Shown here one piece after another: positions 1-6,043 of a stretch of 6,043 nt of DNA (the first letter of the stretch is position 1; every line of letters starts with the position of its first letter). The notes under the pieces were generated by a model. It saw only the letters and a program-made list of their open reading frames with translations, did not search any database and was not told the DNA's origin. The DNA comes from Pseudomonadota bacterium. GTDB lineage: Bacteria; Pseudomonadota; Gammaproteobacteria; Burkholderiales; Thiobacillaceae. Where the stretch lies: assembly GCA_021791235.1 (NCBI GenBank), contig JAJYXA010000550.1:1-6043 (forward strand), written 5' to 3'. The position numbers and the translations under genes were made by a program.

Positions 1-67
1 CGGCCAATGCCCCTTTTTTCTCAGTGAATTATGTGTCCTCAGACGAGACTGACGGGTTTCTCCCACT

Positions 68-268
68 TCATTTGATGTCGGCGATCTTTAACACTATTTC
101 CAGCGGACAGATATTGGTAAAACCGCTCTGGAACAGGTTGAACCCCGTGAAAGCTGCAAGCCATAACCAGTTCTCGTCCATGAAAATCGGGCTGACATGC
201 ATGCCCAGTGCGAGTGACAGCAGTACAAAGGAACCGGCAACCATTCTGACTATCCGGACTGCGGACAT
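68..268 (-). CDS. YgaP-like DUF2892 small inner-membrane protein
   Basis: This encodes a 66-residue membrane protein resembling the stand-alone YgaP-type transmembrane domain (DUF2892, Pfam PF11127). Two hydrophobic helices are visible at about residues 8-25 and 33-50. They are followed by the family's typical C-terminal signature, here FQSGFTNICPLEIVLKI (about 46-62), with a single Cys at 54. In YgaP this segment anchors a rhodanese domain; no rhodanese is present here, and small DUF2892-only proteins are common in proteobacteria with no settled function. I chose the ATG at 268 because AAGGAG lies 8 bases upstream. The longer frame starting at 337 would overlap the preceding gene and has no such site. 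It lies 28 bases after the degenerate GGDEF gene, so it may be co-transcribed, although its strong ribosome-binding site suggests independent translation. Family assignment is fairly sure; the role is unknown. Confidence 0.85.
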   Translation of the reverse strand: MSAVRIVRMVAGSFVLLSLALGMHVSPIFMDENWLWLAAFTGFNLFQSGFTNICPLEIVLKIADIK

Positions 269-276
269 TGCTCTTT

Positions 277-282
277 CTCCTT
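277..282 (-). promoter_or_regulatory. Ribosome-binding site AAGGAG for the DUF2892 gene
   Basis: The minus strand reads AAGGAG followed by 8 bases and then the ATG at 268. This is a consensus Shine-Dalgarno sequence and it decides the start of the small membrane protein, ruling out the upstream in-frame Met at 337. It is the best ribosome-binding site in the window. Confidence 0.8.
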
Positions 283-296
283 GGATGGACGTTGTT

Positions 297-1709
297 TCAA
301 ATTGACCGATTATCAGGTGCTTCCCGCAATACCTCATAAGTCGGTCTGCGCTTGGCCGAGTGCATGGCGAGGTTGGCTGTCTGAACCAACTCCTCGAAAT
401 CCTTACCCTGGGACGGGTAGACCGCGAAGCCCGCGCTGGGAGCGCAAATCACCGTGCCACCCGGGATATCCAGCGGTTGGTGCAGGGCAGCTTCAATGTT
501 TTCCGCCAGGCGTTTGGCCTGCTCGCCCGAGGCCTCCTCGGACAATATGGCGAATTCGCTGCCAGTGAGCCGCACCAGCGTGTCGCGCTTGCCCAGAACG
601 GTACGAATGCGGGCCGAGGCGCTTTGCAGGACTTGCGCCAAGTCGGGCCTGTCGAAGAAGCCGCAGTCGGGTCTCCTGGCTTCCCCAATATCCAGGAACA
701 GCAGGGAAAAGGCTAGCGGACGCCGCTTTGCCCGGTTGATGAGCGTCTGCATGTGCTCCAGCAGAAAATAGCGGTTGGGCAGGCCGGTGACAGGGTCGTG
801 GCGGTACAGGTAGTCTAGTTCCCGGTTCTTTTTCCGGGAGAGATACAACAGCCCCATCATCACGGCGGTGACCACAAGAAAAGCCCCCATAGTGAGATAT
901 GCGTCGCGCACCATATTGCGACGCGCATTCTCGAACAGGCCGGCCTCGGGCAGATCGACCAGGTTCCAGGCGGTTCCCGCCACCGGCAGGCTGTAGCCGA
1001 TGCGACGCATTTCTTCGGCGTTGAGTTTGAAATCCCGCCTAAGCAGGATGCGCGGGCCGATATCCGTGATCTCGATCAGGCCGGGAACCCTTTTGTGCAG
1101 CAGCATCAGGCGATGGCCGGGAATCTGGCCGTGGCGCAGAGCGCGCGCCAACAGGTCGGCAGGAAAACTGACGAAGAATATGCCCTGTGCCGTGCCGCCC
1201 TTATCCCAGTCCACCATGACATCGAAGTGGTAAACGTCCGGATGGGGATGGACGTAGACTTCGCTGTGTGCCCGGTCAGCGGCGAATTGCCGGATGTCAT
1301 GCTGGCAGACTTCGCCTACCAGTCCATCGAAGTCCTCCAGCAGAGGATTGCCGCTGCGGTCGGCGAGGGTAAAGGCGAACGCCTCGGGAAAATAAAACCG
1401 CACGCGCTTGTTCAACTGGTCGTGCAGGGCCAAGTCCTCCGGATGGGAGCGTAGCTTGTCCAGCAGCGCCTTTTCGCTGTTGGCGAACAGGTGTACCGAG
1501 CGGCGCAGTTCAGTCAGATACGCGCCAATCCCGCCAGCGGTACCGCTCACCGAACTGCGCATGAGGCTTTCCTGGTTGCGCCGGAACTCCTCGTAACGAA
1601 CATCGGTGTGCCATGTCAGCAGCGCGCCCACCATGGCGAGCATGACGCCGACAAGCATCCATATGGGCAATTGGGATTTCCGACGCAGCTTCATCGTCGC
1701 GTCCACCAC
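297..1709 (-). CDS. Membrane sensor protein with degenerate GGDEF domain
   Basis: This is a 470-residue inner-membrane protein: TM1 at about 14-33, a periplasmic region of about 235 residues (35-270) that looks Cache-like, TM2 at about 271-290, and a C-terminal GGDEF-fold domain at about 300-455. The domain keeps the entry motif HDPVTGLPNR (304-313) and the metal-site Asp of FLD (340). However, the segment after FLD, normally of the type LDHFKNVND, has diverged, and the signature motif is TGSEF (382-386) instead of GGDEF, with Ser at the catalytic acidic position. The position of the RxxD inhibitory-site Arg is Gly 373. I infer that it does not make c-di-GMP and may act as a sensor or partner. 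There is no EAL domain. The start is a GTG directly after the stop of the GGDEF-EAL gene, with GAGGG 8 bases upstream; an ATG at 1694 (5 codons in) is a real alternative. A His-rich patch, HPHPDVYHFD (154-163), lies in the periplasmic part. Confidence 0.88.
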   Translation of the reverse strand: MVDATMKLRRKSQLPIWMLVGVMLAMVGALLTWHTDVRYEEFRRNQESLMRSSVSGTAGGIGAYLTELRRSVHLFANSEKALLDKLRSHPEDLALHDQLNKRVRFYFPEAFAFTLADRSGNPLLEDFDGLVGEVCQHDIRQFAADRAHSEVYVHPHPDVYHFDVMVDWDKGGTAQGIFFVSFPADLLARALRHGQIPGHRLMLLHKRVPGLIEITDIGPRILLRRDFKLNAEEMRRIGYSLPVAGTAWNLVDLPEAGLFENARRNMVRDAYLTMGAFLVVTAVMMGLLYLSRKKNRELDYLYRHDPVTGLPNRYFLLEHMQTLINRAKRRPLAFSLLFLDIGEARRPDCGFFDRPDLAQVLQSASARIRTVLGKRDTLVRLTGSEFAILSEEASGEQAKRLAENIEAALHQPLDIPGGTVICAPSAGFAVYPSQGKDFEELVQTANLAMHSAKRRPTYEVLREAPDNRSI

Positions 1710-4088
1710 TTATTCCACCCTCAGCGGACTGCGGGCTGCGATTTCGCGCGTCAACAGGGCCTCGAATTCGGCGGGAGGAAGCGGCTTGCTGAAGTAGTAG
1801 CCCTGCATGAAATTGCACTTCATGGATTGCAGGAGCGTCATCTGTTCTTCCGTTTCCACGCCTTCCGCGATGACCTTCAGGCCCATTTTTTGCCCCATTT
1901 CGATCACCGCCGCCACGATGGATGCGTCGTTGGCATCGGTCATGACGTCGCGTACGAACGAGCGGTCGATCTTCACCACATCCACCGGCAGACGCTGCAG
2001 GGCTGACAAGGATGAATGGCCGGTGCCGAAATCGTCGATGGCGATGGTGATGCCCATTTCGCGCAGCGCCCGCAAGGTGCCGATCACGGCGTCGGTATGC
2101 TCCAGTATCGTGCTTTCGGTAATTTCCAGTTCGAGGCAGGACGGATCCAGACCGCTGCGCTCCAGGGCCTGGCTGACCTGCTTGAGCAGGTTGGGATACT
2201 GAAGCTGGCGCGGCGAGAGGTTGACCGCAACCCGGATGGGTGGCAGCCCGGCATCCTGCCAGACGCGCGCCTGCTCGCAGGCCTGGCGGAGCACCCATTC
2301 GCCGAGCGGGACGATCAGTTCGCTGTCCTCCGCCAGAGAAATGAAACGGTCTGGCATGATCAGCCCGAGTTCGGGATGCTGCCAGCGCACCAGCGCTTCC
2401 ATGCCGACGATTTCGCCGCCGATCTGCCCGATCTGGGGCTGGTATTGCAGCAGGATCTGCGGCTGGTAATGCAGGCGCAGATTTTCCCGGTTGATGGCCT
2501 TGCGCAACGCACCTTCCATGCTGACACGCTCGGCCAGGGCGGCGTTCATTTCCGGCGCATAAAGCCGGTAGACGCCGCGGCCATGATGCTTGGCGCTATA
2601 CATGGCGGCATCGGCGTTCTTCAGCAGGACGTCCGTATCCTCAGCGTCGAGGGGAAACACCGTGATGCCGATGCTGGTCGAGGAGAACAGCTCGTGCTCG
2701 CCGATATGGAACGGCTCGGCGAACAGTTCGATGATCTTCTCGGCCACCATTTCTGCATCGCGGACATGGACGACATCGTCGAGCAGGATGGTGAATTCGT
2801 CGCCGCCCAGCCTGGCCACCGTATCGCTTCTGCGTACCACGTCGCGCAGGCGTTCGGCAACCAAGCGCAGCAGTTCGTCGCCGGTTTCGTGACCGAGCGT
2901 GTCGTTGACGTTCTTGAAGTGGTCGAGATCGAGGAACATCACCGCCAGCAGTTTCGGATGGCGCTGCGCCAGGGCCACGGCCTGGGTCAGCCGGTCGAGG
3001 AACAGGCGGCGGTTGGGCAGGCCGGTGAGCACGTCGTAGTAGGCCAACTGCGTCAGCTGCTCCTCGAATGCCTTGCGCTCGCTGACGTCCTGCGCCACCG
3101 CCGCCATGAGCTGCTGCTCGCCATGCTTGAAGGCACTGACGGACAGCAGCATGGGGAAAGATTCGCCATTCTTTCTGCGGGCAGCGAATGAAAGCACGTC
3201 GCCGTCGAGGAGCCGGGCGCAGGATTCGCGCAGCCCGGACTCGTCTTCCACCAGGTGGTAGAAGGGCATGCCCGCCGCCTCACCGGCGTCGTAGCCAAAC
3301 ATGCACTGCGCGGAGGCGTTGAGGGCCTCGATCTGGCAACTCTGGTTGATGATGATCACGCCTTCCGCCAGGTTCTCCAGCACCGCGCGGTGGCGGGATT
3401 CATGCGCCGCCGCTTCCTCGCTACGTTTGACAATCTCGCCCCGCATGAACTCCAGGTCCCTGGCCAGGTCGCTGACCTCGTCGAGGTTGGTATCGACGCT
3501 GAGGGTGCGGCGCATGTCGCCGCCGGCGATCTCGCGGGAAGCGTGCCGCAGTTCGGTGAGCGGCCGGGTCAGGCGCATGGCCAGCGCGGCGGACAGCAGC
3601 AACAGCAGCCACAGGTAGATGAATCCAATGGCGAAGCCGAGATGGTACAAACTGCGAATTTTTTCGCCGAGGAAGGATTCGTCGTAGCACAAGCGGAGGA
3701 TGCCGCGCGTTTCGCCGTTCTGGGTGGTGACCGGTACGGCCAGGCAGTAGCTGTTGTCGCCATGGTCGCCGAACGCGAGGTCTTCCTTGAATGCAGGATC
3801 CGCGGCGCCTGTCGGGTCGAAGCGCGCGTACGTCACTTCGCCGGACAACTGGACGTCGGCCAGCAGGGTGGCGACCCGGTCTTGCCGGGCATCCTGTCCC
3901 ACCAGGCTGGAGAGGATTTGCGCCTGGCTGCGCACGTGGTTGATGAACTGCTCCTGGTAGTCGCGCTTGACGTAATGCATGACGCCTGCGATCAGGATGG
4001 CGCCGATCGCGAAATTCATCAGCAGCATGCCGGTGACCATCCGGCCCGGCATGCTGCGCAGGAAACGGACGATCAGTTTTCCTGCCAT
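1710..4088 (-). CDS. HAMP-PAS-GGDEF-EAL cyclic di-GMP signalling protein
   Basis: This is a 792-residue inner-membrane protein. Domain order: TM1 at about 17-40, a periplasmic region at 41-146, TM2 at about 150-171, HAMP at about 170-219, PAS at about 230-340, GGDEF at about 345-508 and EAL at about 519-778. The cyclase half has FLDLDHFKN (Asp 387), intact GGDEF (428-432) and an RxxD inhibitory site (419-422, RRSD) five residues upstream of it. The phosphodiesterase half has EAL (564-566), Asn 623, LEITES (Glu 655, Glu 658), IDDFGTG (Asp 685, 686), Lys 706, Glu 742 and Gln 762, so all expected catalytic residues are present. It could make or degrade c-di-GMP; the net direction cannot be read from sequence. 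The YQPQI strand is tandemly duplicated (539-554). Two periplasmic Cys (115 and 134) could form a disulfide. I chose the ATG at 4088: it gives a natural signal-anchor N-terminus and overlaps the upstream gene by 16 bases. The nearest AAGG is 13 bases away, so translation is probably coupled. Confidence 0.95.
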   Translation of the reverse strand: MAGKLIVRFLRSMPGRMVTGMLLMNFAIGAILIAGVMHYVKRDYQEQFINHVRSQAQILSSLVGQDARQDRVATLLADVQLSGEVTYARFDPTGAADPAFKEDLAFGDHGDNSYCLAVPVTTQNGETRGILRLCYDESFLGEKIRSLYHLGFAIGFIYLWLLLLLSAALAMRLTRPLTELRHASREIAGGDMRRTLSVDTNLDEVSDLARDLEFMRGEIVKRSEEAAAHESRHRAVLENLAEGVIIINQSCQIEALNASAQCMFGYDAGEAAGMPFYHLVEDESGLRESCARLLDGDVLSFAARRKNGESFPMLLSVSAFKHGEQQLMAAVAQDVSERKAFEEQLTQLAYYDVLTGLPNRRLFLDRLTQAVALAQRHPKLLAVMFLDLDHFKNVNDTLGHETGDELLRLVAERLRDVVRRSDTVARLGGDEFTILLDDVVHVRDAEMVAEKIIELFAEPFHIGEHELFSSTSIGITVFPLDAEDTDVLLKNADAAMYSAKHHGRGVYRLYAPEMNAALAERVSMEGALRKAINRENLRLHYQPQILLQYQPQIGQIGGEIVGMEALVRWQHPELGLIMPDRFISLAEDSELIVPLGEWVLRQACEQARVWQDAGLPPIRVAVNLSPRQLQYPNLLKQVSQALERSGLDPSCLELEITESTILEHTDAVIGTLRALREMGITIAIDDFGTGHSSLSALQRLPVDVVKIDRSFVRDVMTDANDASIVAAVIEMGQKMGLKVIAEGVETEEQMTLLQSMKCNFMQGYYFSKPLPPAEFEALLTREIAARSPLRVE
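2427..2474 (-). repeat. In-frame 24-base tandem duplication in the EAL domain
   Basis: Two adjacent 24-base units, 2427-2450 and 2451-2474, match at 20 of 24 positions. They encode LHYQPQIL and then LQYQPQIG (residues 539-546 and 547-554 of the GGDEF-EAL protein). Family members normally have one YQPQI strand, about ten residues before the EAL glutamate. The second copy is at that usual spacing, so the first copy is the extra one. The four mismatches suggest the duplication is not brand new, or that it has drifted under selection. Confidence 0.85.
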
Positions 4089-4543
4089 AGATCGGCCACG
4101 ACCTTGAGATCGGAACGCGCGGACACCCTGTCGGCCCACATGAAGGTCACGGCGAACTTGTCAGCGAGCAGGGCGTTGATCAGCGCCGTTTCCGAATCGA
4201 AGAGCGCCGGGCGGCTGCCGCCGCCGCGCATGGCCCGAATCAGCAGGGCGCGCTCGTACGCGTCGCGCGACATGAAAATGACTTTTTGCAGAAATGCTTC
4301 CTCCAGCACCGGATCGCTGGCGTTGCGCAGGGGATGCAGGGGATCGCGAGACGGTGCGGCGGCCACCGGCACGCCGAGGAACAGCTTGCGGGCGTCGCCG
4401 GGCGACAGGCGGCCGATGTCCGAGCCGCTGGCGGCGACCAGCACCATCTTGCGCATGCCGTCCGCCCAGGCGGCGCCCAAGCCGGGCGGGCACATAGCGG
4501 CCAAACTGCAAACCAGCGCCGCGATGAATCTTCTTCTTATCAT
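4073..4543 (-). CDS. Small periplasmic phosphate-binding-like (PstS-type) protein
   Basis: This encodes a 156-residue secreted protein. Residues 1-27 form a Sec signal peptide with basic MIRRR, a hydrophobic core and likely cleavage at AWA|DG. The mature part resembles the compact PBP-like domain of PstS-type phosphate-binding proteins: VLVAASGSDIGRLSPGDARK (34-53) then LFLGV, and later a segment ending FAVTFMWADRV (130-140) where PstS-like domains carry the 'IGY' turn. At about 130 mature residues it is roughly half a full two-lobe binding protein. No ABC permease or ATPase gene is nearby, so a transport role is unlikely; sensing for the adjacent signalling protein is more plausible (inference). 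The start is the ATG at 4543, which overlaps the upstream stop as ATGA. A GGAG lies 12 bases upstream, somewhat far, which suggests translational coupling. An upstream in-frame GTG at 4561 is less likely. The true ligand is unknown. Confidence 0.8.
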   Translation of the reverse strand: MIRRRFIAALVCSLAAMCPPGLGAAWADGMRKMVLVAASGSDIGRLSPGDARKLFLGVPVAAAPSRDPLHPLRNASDPVLEEAFLQKVIFMSRDAYERALLIRAMRGGGSRPALFDSETALINALLADKFAVTFMWADRVSARSDLKVVADLWQEN

Positions 4544-5607
4544 GGGAACACCGCACTCCACTGGATCTGCACCTGGCGGTAGCTGGTATCCTGCTTTTCC
4601 ACGCGGCTCGCCTCGATTTTGATTGCCTGATTCCGGGCCACGTCGTAGCGCAGGCCGATTAACTGTTTGTTCAGCACGAAATCCGGCAACAGCGCGAGCA
4701 AGGGGTCGTTATTCGCACCACTGCTGTCCTCCAGCCGCACAACGGCCGTGCTGCTCGACGCAAGGCGGTATTCGCCCTGCACATAGCCGTACAGGAAGCT
4801 GCCGGAAGCCGTTGCGCCGCCGCCTTCCAGCTCGTGGGAGAAAACGTACAGTTCCGCGATGACGCGGAACGGGTCAGATTCCCAATTGGCGAACACGCCG
4901 CCGATGTTCTGCGTGATTCCGGTCCAGGTGCTGTTTTCCACGGGGATCTCGTTGCGCGCAAGGAAAGCCCCAGCCTTGGTCGGCGAGGTTTCGTCGGGGA
5001 CGTAGGAGAGGCGCAGGCCCAGCGACAGGTTGCCGAGCTTGCCGGGTCCCACGATATCGGGGGATTCCAGCCCGTCTTTCATGACCGCGCCCTTGCCGAT
5101 GCCCAGGGAGTAGTTGAACAGGCCTTCCCCCCATTGGCTGAGCGTGCCATCCAGTTGCGCGCCCACGTAATGCAGGGGCAATGAAGCGGAATCGTCCACC
5201 GAACCCGGCTTGTCAATGGTCGTTTGCAGGTAGGCACCATGGTGAAACTGGGTGTTCCAGTAGCCTTGCAGGTTATGGAACTTGCCGATCGATAAGGTAT
5301 TTCTTGAATTGAGTTGCCACCCCACGCTCAGGCGGGCCAGTTCCTGCTCGTGCTCGGAAACGTATATCTCGGCGAGCCAGGGCATGGAACCGAAACGGCC
5401 GATGCCAAGCACGTCCAGCGTGGGGTCGACGTGATTGCGCGCCAGCTCGTCGCCCTGCGGCAATCCCGTTCGGTGAACTGCGGTAACGGCGGGAAAGAAC
5501 AGCCATTCGGACTGGGATTCCGCATAGGCGTACAGTGGATTGGCGCAAAACGCCAGGGCGGCGGCCAGCAAGCGGACTGGCCACTTTGCCGCGAGGCAGA
5601 TCGGCAT
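4540..5607 (-). CDS. Putative outer-membrane beta-barrel protein
   Basis: This is a 355-residue protein with an N-terminal signal peptide (1-29, cleavage likely at AYA|ES). The mature chain is dominated by alternating polar and hydrophobic strands with Gly and aromatic residues, for example SLGLRLSYV, RVIAELYVFSHEL, LYGYVQGEYRL, KQLIGLRYDV and a final QVQIQWSAVF. This is typical of a porin-like outer-membrane barrel; the last strand ends in Phe followed by one Pro. A segment YWNTQFHHGAYLQTT (116-130) looks like a conserved family motif, but I cannot name the family with confidence. The start at 5607 is supported by GGGAG 5 bases upstream and by the signal peptide. It is the first gene of the tight block and its TGA overlaps the ATG of the periplasmic protein gene. 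It could be a pore or an outer-membrane sensor component; specificity is unknown. Confidence 0.8.
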   Translation of the reverse strand: MPICLAAKWPVRLLAAALAFCANPLYAYAESQSEWLFFPAVTAVHRTGLPQGDELARNHVDPTLDVLGIGRFGSMPWLAEIYVSEHEQELARLSVGWQLNSRNTLSIGKFHNLQGYWNTQFHHGAYLQTTIDKPGSVDDSASLPLHYVGAQLDGTLSQWGEGLFNYSLGIGKGAVMKDGLESPDIVGPGKLGNLSLGLRLSYVPDETSPTKAGAFLARNEIPVENSTWTGITQNIGGVFANWESDPFRVIAELYVFSHELEGGGATASGSFLYGYVQGEYRLASSSTAVVRLEDSSGANNDPLLALLPDFVLNKQLIGLRYDVARNQAIKIEASRVEKQDTSYRQVQIQWSAVFP

Positions 5608-5713
5608 GAAGTCTCCCGGAAATGTTTTTTAAGGCATTTGTTTGTTATCGGCTCGTTTATATGAGTCTTTATGCGTCGTTACGGCTAGATCGCGTATCTC
5701 CGGGAATAGGAAA
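5608..5713 (-). promoter_or_regulatory. Intergenic region, candidate promoter for the four-gene block
   Basis: This 106-base spacer separates the ATPase stop from the outer-membrane protein start. It is the only gap before the four-gene block and is visibly more AT-rich than the flanking genes. On the minus strand a TATAAA (5661-5656) could serve as a -10 element, placing a start site about 40 bases before the ATG. No convincing -35 hexamer lies at the right distance, so a sigma-70 promoter here is only a suggestion; an activator-dependent or alternative-sigma promoter is equally possible. No convincing factor-independent terminator for the ATPase gene is seen. Confidence 0.35.
5613..5617 (-). 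promoter_or_regulatory. Ribosome-binding site GGGAG for the outer-membrane protein gene
   Basis: The minus strand has GGGAG followed by 5 bases and the ATG at 5607. The spacing is slightly short but acceptable. It supports this start for the first gene of the block, in contrast to the weak sites in front of the second and third genes. Confidence 0.65.
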
Positions 5714-6043
5714 TCATTGCTCATTCCCCCGATAGCCCAGCAGGCGCAGCGCGTTGATGACCACCACCACAGTCGAGCCCTCGTGTATCAACACCGCCAG
5801 GCCGATGCCGGCCCAGCCTGATAAGGTGGCGGGAATCAGCAGCGCTACGACGCCCAGCGAGACGAACAGGTTCTGCCGGATGATGCGCCGCGATGCGCGG
5901 CTCAAGGCCACGGCGAACGGCAGCTTGGAGAGATCGTCGGCCATCAGCGCCACGTCCGCGGTTTCCAGCGCGACGTCGGTGCCGGCGCCGCCCATGGCGA
6001 TGCCGACCGTGGCGCGCGCCATGGCCGGGGCGTCGTTGACGCC
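5714..6043 (-). CDS. P1B-type heavy-metal ATPase, C-terminal fragment
   Basis: The coding region runs off the window end; the last 109 residues plus a TGA are visible. It opens with GVNDAPAMA, the hinge motif of the P-type ATPase nucleotide and phosphorylation domain, followed by [20 protein letters not shown]. Two closing transmembrane helices follow at about residues 58-75 and 77-97 of the fragment. Small, late-ending C-termini of this kind belong to the P1B heavy-metal exporters. The last helix carries HEGST followed by a stretch ending NALRLL, which resembles the HEG(G/S)T signature of the P1B-4 group (Co, Zn or Fe exporters) rather than the DxG of ZntA/CadA types. This subgroup call is tentative because the metal-site helix (CPx or SPC) lies outside the window. 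It is on the same strand as the downstream block but 106 bases away, so it is probably a separate unit. Confidence 0.92.
   Translation of the reverse strand, partial: GVNDAPAMARATVGIAMGGAGTDVALETADVALMADDLSKLPFAVALSRASRRIIRQNLFVSLGVVALLIPATLSGWAGIGLAVLIHEGSTVVVVINALRLLGYRGNEQ

Noticed and set aside
2..19. Possible plus-strand terminator: short GGC/GCC pairing followed by six T at 14-19
   Set aside because: The visible stem is only three pairs and the window begins at base 1, so no real hairpin can be shown, nor any gene it would serve.
269..337. Longer start for the DUF2892 protein at 337
   Set aside because: It would add 23 residues with no family resemblance, overlap the end of the preceding gene, and ignore the consensus ribosome-binding site in front of the ATG at 268.
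2016..3191. Long open plus-strand frame of 391 codons opposite the GGDEF-EAL gene
   Set aside because: It lies entirely antisense to a gene with clear GGDEF and EAL motifs, has no recognisable domain, and such frames are common opposite GC-rich coding sequence.
3255..4622. Long open plus-strand frame of 455 codons opposite the start of the GGDEF-EAL gene and the periplasmic protein gene
   Set aside because: It crosses several well-supported minus-strand genes, is rich in low-complexity His, Gln, Ala and Val runs, and shows no family resemblance.
297..5607. Direct identification of the block as a yfiBNR (tpbB) operon
   Set aside because: The cyclase-type gene has an added EAL domain, the periplasmic protein is PstS-like rather than YfiR-like, and no Pal-like lipoprotein is encoded. 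Only the general layout is similar.
5614..5705. Inverted repeat of 7 bases (TCCCGGA at 5614-5620, TCCGGGA at 5699-5705) flanking the intergenic spacer
   Set aside because: The arms are short, 78 bases apart, and one arm is part of the ribosome-binding site while the other has no partner signal. Chance is a sufficient explanation.

Overview
The window reads as a compact, moderately high-GC Gram-negative chromosome segment, most likely from a betaproteobacterium or a relative within the Pseudomonadota. This is inferred from the gene families, Sec-type signal peptides and an outer-membrane barrel protein; no marker gene is present to settle it. All supported genes lie on the minus strand and are read from high to low coordinates.

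Layout in transcription order. (1) Edge of the window to 5714: the last 109 residues of a P1B-type heavy-metal ATPase, cut off by the window end. (2) 5713-5608: a 106-base, relatively AT-rich spacer, the only place where a promoter for the next genes would fit. (3) 5607-297: a tight four-gene block made of an outer-membrane beta-barrel protein (5607-4540), a small secreted phosphate-binding-like periplasmic protein (4543-4073), an inner-membrane HAMP-PAS-GGDEF-EAL protein (4088-1710) and a second inner-membrane protein with a degenerate GGDEF domain (1709-297). The junctions are a 4-base ATGA overlap, a 16-base overlap and direct abutment, so co-transcription and translational coupling are very likely. 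(4) 268-68: a 66-residue two-helix membrane protein of the YgaP-like/DUF2892 family, 28 bases downstream with its own consensus ribosome-binding site. (5) 67-1: no supported feature.

Working model (inference): the block looks like an envelope-spanning input module for cyclic di-GMP signalling, with an outer-membrane component, a soluble periplasmic component and two inner-membrane signalling proteins. The organisation recalls YfiBNR-type systems but the parts are not recognisably homologous. The first signalling protein keeps all diguanylate cyclase and phosphodiesterase signature residues, including the RxxD inhibitory site. The second has TGSEF in place of GGDEF and lacks the RxxD site, so it is probably a sensor or partner rather than an enzyme. 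The most concrete sequence oddity is an in-frame 24-base tandem duplication at the start of the EAL domain that repeats the YQPQI strand.

The longer plus-strand reading frames across the signalling genes are antisense shadows and are not annotated.
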